Shown here: positions 1 to 5,630 of the stretch, piece by piece
Layout: each line of letters opens with the position of its first letter
Position numbering within the stretch: position 1 is the first letter of the stretch
From: Sulfurospirillum sp001602955
GTDB taxonomy: Bacteria > Campylobacterota > Campylobacteria > Campylobacterales > Sulfurospirillaceae
Assembly (NCBI GenBank): GCA_001602955.1
Contig: LVAC01000015.1
Coordinates: 1-5,943, forward strand
Length of the DNA: 5,943 bases
Direction of reading: 5' to 3'
Notes under the pieces: model-generated
What the model saw: the letters and a program-made list of their open reading frames with translations, nothing else
Told to the model about the DNA's origin: nothing
The model's database searches: none
Made by a program: the position numbers and the translations under genes

Positions 1-51
1 AATGAAAAGCAGCAGACACGCAAGCATACAACTAACCGACAGGTAGCGCAT
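1..51 (-). CDS. N-terminus of a probable secreted or membrane-anchored protein (partial, cut by the window edge)
   Basis: Only 17 codons are visible, reading MRYLSVSCMLACLLLFI. An N-terminal Arg followed by a hydrophobic run rich in Leu, Cys and Met looks like the start of a Sec signal peptide or a first membrane helix; which of the two cannot be decided because the cleavage region lies outside the window. The ATG at 51-49 is supported by a near-perfect Shine-Dalgarno (AAGGAGG) just upstream. It lies on the same strand as the molybdoenzyme operon but 193 bases beyond its last gene, so it may belong to a separate transcript or a distal part of the same one. No function can be assigned from so short a piece. 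Confidence 0.6.
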   Translation of the reverse strand, partial: MRYLSVSCMLACLLLFI

Positions 52-244
52 ACTTCCTCCTTGTAGAAATAAATAACAAACGTTAATGGTAAACGCTGTA
101 ATTAACATACGCCTTTCGACTGCCATTAAAACTGTGAATAAGTAGTAAAAAAATGGGTACTAAGCGGGTAGAACAATGGTAAATAGTTTCTTAACTAATA
201 ATAATTTATATCTCTAGCGATAAAATCTTACAGAAGTCATAATA
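52..244. other. AT-rich intergenic spacer with no gene and no clear terminator or promoter
   Basis: This 193-base spacer separates the last operon gene from the left-edge gene. It is visibly more AT-rich than the coding sequence on its right. I looked for an intrinsic terminator after the stop at 247-245 and found only a 5-bp stem (TAGTT/AACTA on the minus strand, around 182-195) without a U-tract, which is not convincing. A promoter for the left-edge gene could sit here, but no -35/-10 pair with good spacing stands out. The 9-mer AATGGTAAA occurs twice, at 85-93 and 175-183, exactly 90 bases apart. Confidence 0.4.
56..62 (-). promoter_or_regulatory. Strong Shine-Dalgarno (AAGGAGG) for the partial left-edge gene
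   Basis: On the minus strand AAGGAGG is followed by a four-base spacer AAGT and then ATG at 51-49. It is the fullest ribosome-binding match in the window and is the main reason for calling a gene start so close to the edge. The spacer is slightly short, which does not rule it out. Confidence 0.65.
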
Positions 245-1291
245 TCAGCGGTGAATAAGCTCAACATTATTTTTAAGGTAGAATTTAAACTCTTCCACAG
301 AGTCAGGAACTCTCACTGCAAGAGCTTTTTCAGAGCATACTTTAAGACAGTTTCCACAGTCGGAACACATGCTTTTATTAAAAGCGATCCCAGCTTTTTT
401 TAAAAATTCGCCGTTGTCCTCACTTATTTCAGATAAGGCGCCTGTAGGGCAAAGCTTATAGCATATACCGCACAAACGGCATTTCTCACTGTTTATATAC
501 CGGATCCCTACCCATTCCCTGACCAGATGTTCATTAAACTCAGCATCATCCTTAAGGATCCTATAAAGAGCAAAATTAAGCGCTCTTTTTCTGATCGGTA
601 AATCAACTGCAAAAGAACTTTTCTTTTTACCGTATAAAATTTGATGGCTGAAGCTATTCATTATACCGGTGGCGGAGGATTTTGTTTTTCGGTTCAAATG
701 GCGGAAAAAGTCCCGTCGGGAAATAGGGCTGCTTATAGAAGTCTTTGCGGCAGCTTCCTCGATATTCACTGTTATTCTGTAAATGCTGCGTGCTTTTTCT
801 GCTTCCTTTTCAGCGGCAGAAGCACCATTAATACGGCGGCATTCGGTACATTTTTTATGATAAAGCCTAATTTCTTCGGCTCCGGAAGCAGCGCAGAATA
901 ACATGGTCTCCGCTGTTACATAGGAGAGGCAGGGAACACGTATTGCACCGCTGTTATCAATATCAGAACATTCGGAGCAGATAATCTTCACCGGATCAGA
1001 ACCGGCAGATTTTGAGATCAGTGCATCAAAATATGTTTTTTCAGAAAAACCTTTGACAGAGAGCGCTCCCACCTTACAGGCGTTAACACATCTGCCGCAC
1101 GCTGTGCATTTGTCCTGCTCAATAAACACACCTTCACTGCTCACTGTTATCGCAGAGACAGGGCAGACTGCCGAACAGTTAGTACAGTCTGCCCTTTTAT
1201 TGCGCTGCCTGACGCATTTGCAGATCTCGATTCTCACGGAACTGTCAAATGCGCTGAGGATCTTGTCTGCGGTACGGAGTCTCCCGAACAT
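245..1291 (-). CDS. Multi-cluster [4Fe-4S] ferredoxin-like accessory protein, 348 aa
   Basis: A three-part cysteine-rich protein with no signal peptide, so probably cytoplasmic. The N-terminal part has C24/C26, then C36-x2-C39-x3-C43-Pro, then C62-x2-C65-x2-C68-x3-C72: two ferredoxin-type clusters with the first cysteine of motif 1 displaced by an Arg/Lys-rich stretch. A middle part (about 100-155) has C105-x2-C108, VPC121, C133 and C148-x2-C151, loosely recalling the MvhD/FlpD-type iron-sulfur domain; that is a tentative impression. The C-terminal part has C271-x2-C274-x2-C277-x3-C281-Pro and C309-x2-C312-x2-C315-x3-C319, a second dicluster domain. A twin-arginine SRRDFF occurs internally at 191-196 without a following hydrophobic core, so it is not an export signal at that position. 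It starts 7 bases after the chaperone gene without a clear Shine-Dalgarno, suggesting translational coupling. Likely role, inferred from context: iron-sulfur electron carrier or maturation helper for the molybdoenzyme. The exact function is unknown. Confidence 0.85.
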   Translation of the reverse strand: MFGRLRTADKILSAFDSSVRIEICKCVRQRNKRADCTNCSAVCPVSAITVSSEGVFIEQDKCTACGRCVNACKVGALSVKGFSEKTYFDALISKSAGSDPVKIICSECSDIDNSGAIRVPCLSYVTAETMLFCAASGAEEIRLYHKKCTECRRINGASAAEKEAEKARSIYRITVNIEEAAAKTSISSPISRRDFFRHLNRKTKSSATGIMNSFSHQILYGKKKSSFAVDLPIRKRALNFALYRILKDDAEFNEHLVREWVGIRYINSEKCRLCGICYKLCPTGALSEISEDNGEFLKKAGIAFNKSMCSDCGNCLKVCSEKALAVRVPDSVEEFKFYLKNNVELIHR

Positions 1292-1298
1292 ATTTTTT

Positions 1299-2024
1299 TC
1301 AGATTTCTGTTTTAAGATGCCCTGACAAATCAGCCAGAAAAGAAGCGTCTATCAACGTGAACCCGAAAGTAAGCTCACCCAGCATTCCGTAAAGACCTTC
1401 AGGGTCATGATGCATTAGGTCTCTGCTGAGTGCAGGAAGCCATTTAAGCAGGTGTTCATGTATAAAAGAAAGCTGGCCGTCCAGTTTGCGGATAATTTCA
1501 GGCAGATCCTTCCCTGCGTTAATATCATTTGCTGTTTCATTGTTGAGTGAACCAAGAAAACTGAGTTCTGCGGCTATATGATCCTCCGGTTCATGGAAAG
1601 TTTCACTTATACCGTGACCGTATTCAGCATAAAATTCAACTACCTGATCTCTCGGTTCCTGCATCACCAGCCTTTCCGGTGAAAGATAAACAGATTCAAA
1701 AGGATTTATATTATCTGACGCTTCATTTGAGATATTAAGAAACAGAGAAACAAATCTCCTTGCGTAGTCTTCCGTCAGTTTTTTTTCATCTTCAAGTGAT
1801 TCCATAAATGATGCAATGCGTGATACTGCATTTTTGTATGCCTTGTTTTCCGTTTGGCTCCCAAGTTCACGCAGCATAGGAAGATAAGTGCGTATCTGTT
1901 CAAGATACTCATGGTCTATTTCGCTGGAAAAGCCTCTCGACAGGAAATTGTATATGCTGCCCCGAAGTGCAATGACATTCAGCAGATCAATTTCTTCCGC
2001 CACATCCTGATTTTTATTACTCAT
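1299..2024 (-). CDS. TorD/DmsD/NarJ-family molybdoenzyme chaperone, 241 aa
   Basis: Cytoplasmic, all-helical chaperone of the kind that binds the Tat signal of a molybdopterin subunit and holds export until the cofactor is inserted. Family signatures visible: NPFESVY at 107-113, the hallmark EPEDHIAAEL at 145-154 (family E-P-x-D-H motif), and FIHEHLLKWLP at 187-197 (the conserved H-x2-x-W helix). The length is typical for TorD-like proteins. No signal peptide or cysteine cluster is present. The frame stays open 156 bases further upstream, into the ferredoxin subunit gene, but the ATG at 2024 is chosen because GGAGG sits 8 bases before it and the extra 52 residues have no family character. Its position right after the A and B subunit genes identifies the adjacent molybdoenzyme as its client. 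I call the family with confidence but not the subtype. Confidence 0.93.
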   Translation of the reverse strand: MSNKNQDVAEEIDLLNVIALRGSIYNFLSRGFSSEIDHEYLEQIRTYLPMLRELGSQTENKAYKNAVSRIASFMESLEDEKKLTEDYARRFVSLFLNISNEASDNINPFESVYLSPERLVMQEPRDQVVEFYAEYGHGISETFHEPEDHIAAELSFLGSLNNETANDINAGKDLPEIIRKLDGQLSFIHEHLLKWLPALSRDLMHHDPEGLYGMLGELTFGFTLIDASFLADLSGHLKTEI

Positions 2025-2032
2025 ATCTGTAT

Positions 2033-2037
2033 CCTCC
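2033..2037 (-). promoter_or_regulatory. Ribosome-binding site (GGAGG) that fixes the chaperone start
   Basis: GGAGG on the minus strand, 8 bases before the ATG at 2024-2022. It decides against the longer open frame that begins at 2180 inside the ferredoxin subunit gene. Confidence 0.8.
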
Positions 2038-2060
2038 AATAAAAGTGCCGCATTATGTAG

Positions 2061-2090
2061 GCTGCTGCCGCAGAAAACCGCAGCAGCAGC
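2061..2090 (-). promoter_or_regulatory. Intercistronic RNA hairpin: 13-bp stem, TTTT loop
   Basis: The 30 bases 2090-2061 on the minus strand fold end to end: arm GCTGCTGCTGCGG, loop TTTT, arm CTGCGGCAGCAGC. All 13 positions pair, two of them as G-U wobbles. On the plus strand those two pairs become A-C mismatches, so the structure favours the minus-strand transcript. It lies 10 bases after the ferredoxin-subunit stop codon and ends 36 bases before the chaperone start. It is followed by CCTACATAATG rather than a run of U, so it is not a classical intrinsic terminator. An mRNA-stabilising stem or partial attenuator, giving more enzyme than chaperone, is the likeliest role; that role is inferred. 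Confidence 0.6.
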
Positions 2091-2100
2091 TATTAAGAAA

Positions 2101-2835
2101 TTATACTTTTTTTGCTCTGGCTTTGAAAATAATATTAGGTTTGGTGTAGATGCCCATAGAGGGGATCTCGTCACTGGCAAAGTTTTCCAGAGTTACAACA
2201 GCATTCGGATATTTTGCTTTGAGTTCCTCAATAGGCCCGCATTCAAGGGCTCTGCCCACACATGCCGCAACGCAGGCAGGTTTAAGCCCTTCACTTATTC
2301 TTTCATAACAAAGAGTACATTTTGTCATGCGGGGGCGTTTAGGGTCTGCATCCGCATAGCTTCTGAACTCAGGGTCATAGAACTGGGGAGCATCCCACGG
2401 GCAGGCATCCTTACATTTTCCGCAGGAAATACAGTATTCATTATTGACAAGTACAGCACCAAATTTGCTCTCTTTCTCTATAATCTGCATCGGACATGCT
2501 TTTACGCAGGCTGGCTCATCACAATGGTTGCAGCCTATCGAAACATTGAGAACATCAATATTAGGCGGAACATCGCCATATTCTGTAGCTGTAACTCTGC
2601 GCCAGTTTTCTTTCATATGATATTTTCTGTATTCAGCATAGTTCTGTGCACCGGTACTTCCGCTGAGTGCTTCATATGCAGACGGGTTATCATACTTACC
2701 CGTTTCAATCCATGAGAGAGGAACATTCAGTGAAACGTCCCCTCTTTTATCATCATTCCATGATTTGCAGGCAAAAACACATGCCTTGCAGTTAAAACAT
2801 CTTGTCTGATCGAAATAAAATCCCCATTGACTCAT
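2101..2835 (-). CDS. DmsB-like electron-transfer subunit with four [4Fe-4S] clusters, 244 aa
   Basis: Iron-sulfur subunit that wires the molybdenum subunit to its electron donor. Sixteen cysteines fall in four ferredoxin motifs: C13/C16/C19/C23, C102/C105/C110/C114, C135/C138/C141/C145 and C173/C176/C188/C192, plus an extra C199. The third position of motif III is Cys (C141), not the Trp seen in NarH, so four [4Fe-4S] clusters and no [3Fe-4S] are expected. The opening MSQWGFYFDQTRC and the closing TKPNIIFK match the E. coli DmsB pattern. An insert of some 35-40 residues between motifs I and II makes it longer than E. coli DmsB (205 aa). There is no signal peptide; co-export with the Tat-bearing catalytic subunit is the known route for this family. 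The start at 2835 is preferred over an in-frame GTG at 2853 because AAGGAG lies 9 bases before the ATG. It begins 17 bases after the catalytic gene ends. Confidence 0.93.
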   Translation of the reverse strand: MSQWGFYFDQTRCFNCKACVFACKSWNDDKRGDVSLNVPLSWIETGKYDNPSAYEALSGSTGAQNYAEYRKYHMKENWRRVTATEYGDVPPNIDVLNVSIGCNHCDEPACVKACPMQIIEKESKFGAVLVNNEYCISCGKCKDACPWDAPQFYDPEFRSYADADPKRPRMTKCTLCYERISEGLKPACVAACVGRALECGPIEELKAKYPNAVVTLENFASDEIPSMGIYTKPNIIFKARAKKV

Positions 2836-2844
2836 ATCCCACTT

Positions 2845-2850
2845 CTCCTT
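2845..2850 (-). promoter_or_regulatory. Ribosome-binding site (AAGGAG) that fixes the DmsB-like start
   Basis: AAGGAG lies just after the tandem TAG-TGA stops of the catalytic gene and 9 bases before ATG 2835-2833. The alternative GTG at 2853 would place this Shine-Dalgarno inside the coding sequence, so the ATG is preferred. Confidence 0.75.
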
Positions 2851-2852
2851 CA

Positions 2853-5588
2853 CTACATTTTGTCAGGATGAACTTTGCTGACTTCGCACAGGTTGCCGAC
2901 TGTAGACAGAATGTGCCCGCTGGGAACAAGCGGATCAGATGCTCCGGTCGGTCTCCCTTTGATAAGCGAGTTTACGTTTCCGCCGACATCCACAGGAATA
3001 GTGTGTTTTTCCGCCACACCGTCTCCGTTTGTGTCGTACCATGCATCGTATGTTTCAGAGCTGCTAGCCCTGTACCATGCGCCCTGTCCGATGACGATCG
3101 TTTTGGGATGTGTTCTCTTTGTCAGCTCAACTTTCAGCTTGATGCATCCGTTGTCATTGTAAATGTAAACCATATCACCATCGTTTATACCTCTTTCTCC
3201 GGCATCAATGGGGTGCATCCACACAACCTGCGGCATAACATCTTTCAGCACTGCAAGGTTATCGTACTGAGCGTGCGCCCTCTGAATTATGTGAGGAGTG
3301 GCAAGCTGAAGAGAATATTTCAAACCTTTTTCGCCTACTTTTCCGCCGTTTTCCAGTATATCCTCATAGCCCTCTTCAGGTCTTACATACTGTGCGCGGT
3401 AAACTCCAAGAACTGCTCTGCCCCTTTCCGCAAGGTAAGGAGACCAGAAGTTGATCTTACCTGTATCGTTAGGGTATTTACCCGGCTCAATAGAAGAAAG
3501 AGCAACGAGGGTTTTATCAAGAGGAACAGGAAGCTGAATATCCGCTTCCGATATCATTTTCTCATACGTGGGAAGCTTTGCTGAAGAATCTATGGACATA
3601 TAGCCCGCAGGGATGGATGCTCCCTCCCACTGAGTTTTCATTATCTCCTCATCATCTGCTCCGCCTCTTTCCATATCAAGACCCATTTTCTGAGCAAGCA
3701 TCTGGAGAATAAGCCAGTCGGGCTTTGCTTCATAGAGAGGTTTGACAGGTCCGTTGCAGGCAAGCTGATCGTCCGTATATCTGTTTGTAAAATAACTTCT
3801 TTCAAAGTTATGAGTTACAGGGAGGACTATATCAGCGATGGAAGCCTCTGTTGACATGTGCATTTCGTGAGCAACAATGTATTTGATTTTGCTTCTGTCA
3901 CAAAAGGTCTGGATATTTTTGCTGAGGGTAGGTGACTGGTTGAATGGTGAGGAGTCGCCTGAGCCTCTGTAAACCATCTCTATTTCCACTTTTGCATCAG
4001 CACCGAGATCTATACCTGTCGCCACCTGAACATCACTGCGGAGCTGTTCTGCTGTTCTGAAATCCCTTCCGGTAAGCACAACGTCAGAGAGCTGCCATCT
4101 TGAAACAGACACAGCCTTACCCACTGTAGGCGGGTTTACTGAAGCTGGTTCAGCACCAAGGGATATCTTATAGCCATCGCCGAACCTTATTTCTCCGGGA
4201 CCGCCGCCGCGTTTGTTTATGTTGCCTGTCATAGCGCTGAGAGCAATAAGCAGCCATGAATAGTACATGCCGTGCTGCGCTCTGTTTGCTCCGCCATTGT
4301 ATGCGGAATGGATGAAAGCAGGTTTTGCAGTTGCATATTTGATTGCAAGCTTTTCAATAACATCAGCTTTTACGCTGGTGAGTCTTTCAGCCCATTCAAG
4401 GACTCCCTGATAGCTTCCATGTTCTGTTTCAAGTCCTTCAAGATATTCCACAAATGACTGCCCTGCAGGCACGGTGAATGTCTTACCATTATAGGATTCT
4501 TTAGTAACAGGGTGCTTCTGGGTTGACTGGCTCACTACTGAATCGCCGGGGTAGAAGCCGAAGCAGTAATCATTAATGAAATCAACATCGTGCAGATTGT
4601 TCTTGTAGATTACGTAGCACATAGCAGCCTGAAGAGCTGTGTCCATACCTGATCTCACAGAAATCCATGCAGGTACTCCGTCAACTGTTCCGGTTCCCAT
4701 TGTGGAAACAGTATCAGTATGTCTGCAATCGATAACTATAACAGGTATGCCGGCTTCTCTGGCTTTTGTCATATAAAAGGGAAGATTGTTTCTGGTAACT
4801 CTGGAGTCGTTTGACCAGTTTATAATCAGACTGGAGTTAAGCATATCCAGAGCAGTGTTAGTCTTAATAAGGCTGTATGAACCGATTGAAGCGTACCACG
4901 CATCAGCAAGCCCCCCGTAAGAAGCGTTGCCGAACCAGTTTACATAATTACCCAGCTTACTTGTGATACCGCCAGTGTCAAGCACAGGCATGTAACCAAG
5001 GGCGCTTTCTCTGGCTTTCATCTCGGTGAGCCATCCAGCGATGGTTTCAAGAGCCTCGTCCCAGCTTATTCTTACAAAGCCGTTTCTGTTGCCTCTTTCC
5101 AGAGTCTGTTTCATGGGGTATTTTATTCGGTCAGGAGAATAGATCCTTTTGACCTCACTCAGACCTTTCATGCAGCAGCGTCTCTGAATGGGTGAAAGAG
5201 ATTCATCTGCAGCTTCAGTTCCGCCCCATACTCCGGGAACAATGCCGTACTGGTTTACAGCAAAGAGTTTTTCGGCGTTCTTTTTTGCTTTATCGTATGA
5301 GATGTCACCGGGAGATGTAATTTTAATCACTCGTCCGTTTTTGACATGAAGCTTAAGCACACAACAGCCGCCGCAGTGAACATGGTGTCCGTGATTAACT
5401 TCTTTTACCGATTTATCAAATATCAAACCGTCCTGCGGTGTAACAACAGGGTTTTCATATGGACTCCCGCCGTCTCCGTTTCCGCCTCCGCAGCCGTAAA
5501 CCGCAGCAGTGGCACTTAATGCTCCTGCCCATTGCAGAAAACTTCTGCGTGTAAGCTTTGTTTTATTAGTTTTTCTTTCAGTACTCAT
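2853..5588 (-). CDS. DmsA-like molybdopterin oxidoreductase catalytic subunit, Tat-exported, 911 aa
   Basis: Catalytic subunit of a DMSO reductase superfamily enzyme carrying bis-MGD molybdenum and an FS0 iron-sulfur cluster. The N-terminus has a Tat signal: TRRSFLQW at 13-20, a hydrophobic Ala-rich core, then VYGC at 30-33 and a Gly-rich stretch, read here as a possible lipobox. FS0 aligns as H68-x3-C72-x3-C76 with C139, so His replaces the first Cys of DmsA; K141 follows. IYSPDRIKYPMK at 149-160 is the standard segment after FS0. The probable Mo ligand is Ser239 (GSYS, compare GDYS in DmsA/TorA), with Ser234 as the alternative. Cofactor-domain signatures include VIVIDCRHTDT (283-293), IADIVLP (584-590) and the C-terminal GGNVNSL (869-875). 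The C-terminal third follows DmsA closely. It is somewhat longer than E. coli DmsA, from an FS0-loop insertion and a C-terminal insertion with DTNGDG (852-857). The substrate (S-oxide, N-oxide, sulfur or metalloid oxyanion) cannot be decided. Confidence 0.93.
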   Translation of the reverse strand: MSTERKTNKTKLTRRSFLQWAGALSATAAVYGCGGGNGDGGSPYENPVVTPQDGLIFDKSVKEVNHGHHVHCGGCCVLKLHVKNGRVIKITSPGDISYDKAKKNAEKLFAVNQYGIVPGVWGGTEAADESLSPIQRRCCMKGLSEVKRIYSPDRIKYPMKQTLERGNRNGFVRISWDEALETIAGWLTEMKARESALGYMPVLDTGGITSKLGNYVNWFGNASYGGLADAWYASIGSYSLIKTNTALDMLNSSLIINWSNDSRVTRNNLPFYMTKAREAGIPVIVIDCRHTDTVSTMGTGTVDGVPAWISVRSGMDTALQAAMCYVIYKNNLHDVDFINDYCFGFYPGDSVVSQSTQKHPVTKESYNGKTFTVPAGQSFVEYLEGLETEHGSYQGVLEWAERLTSVKADVIEKLAIKYATAKPAFIHSAYNGGANRAQHGMYYSWLLIALSAMTGNINKRGGGPGEIRFGDGYKISLGAEPASVNPPTVGKAVSVSRWQLSDVVLTGRDFRTAEQLRSDVQVATGIDLGADAKVEIEMVYRGSGDSSPFNQSPTLSKNIQTFCDRSKIKYIVAHEMHMSTEASIADIVLPVTHNFERSYFTNRYTDDQLACNGPVKPLYEAKPDWLILQMLAQKMGLDMERGGADDEEIMKTQWEGASIPAGYMSIDSSAKLPTYEKMISEADIQLPVPLDKTLVALSSIEPGKYPNDTGKINFWSPYLAERGRAVLGVYRAQYVRPEEGYEDILENGGKVGEKGLKYSLQLATPHIIQRAHAQYDNLAVLKDVMPQVVWMHPIDAGERGINDGDMVYIYNDNGCIKLKVELTKRTHPKTIVIGQGAWYRASSSETYDAWYDTNGDGVAEKHTIPVDVGGNVNSLIKGRPTGASDPLVPSGHILSTVGNLCEVSKVHPDKM

Positions 5589-5595
5589 AGAAATT

Positions 5596-5600
5596 CTCCT
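5596..5600 (-). promoter_or_regulatory. Ribosome-binding site (AGGAG) of the catalytic subunit gene
   Basis: AGGAG sits 7 bases before the ATG at 5588-5586, in a 42-base AT-rich spacer following the cytochrome stop codon. No terminator is seen in the spacer, which supports cotranscription with the cytochrome. Confidence 0.75.
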
Positions 5601-5630
5601 GAATTAAACAATAAACATTTTAATTATCTT

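Noticed and set aside
85..183. Direct repeat AATGGTAAA at 85-93 and 175-183
   Set aside because: A single pair of AT-rich 9-mers in an AT-rich spacer is weak evidence for an operator; no symmetry or promoter context supports it.
259..268. Possible loss of the Mo ligand in the NWSNDSRVTRNN segment of the catalytic subunit (residues 257-268, coded near 4785-4820)
   Set aside because: I first compared this stretch with the SNVPQTR-type segment of NarG and saw no Ser, Cys or Asp in place, but the ligand in this superfamily lies upstream of that segment; GSYS at 236-239 provides a suitable serine.
2061..2090. Rho-independent terminator after the DmsB-like gene
   Set aside because: The stem is strong, but the transcript continues CCUACAUAAUG with no U-tract, and a tightly associated chaperone gene follows on the same strand.
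2025..2180. 52-residue N-terminal extension of the chaperone
   Set aside because: It overlaps the end of the DmsB-like gene and translates through the intergenic hairpin; the ATG at 2024 has a proper Shine-Dalgarno and gives a family-typical length.
2802..3584. 260-codon plus-strand open frame
   Set aside because: It lies opposite the strongly supported catalytic subunit and DmsB-like genes, has no recognisable domain and no plausible ribosome-binding site; it is an antisense shadow.
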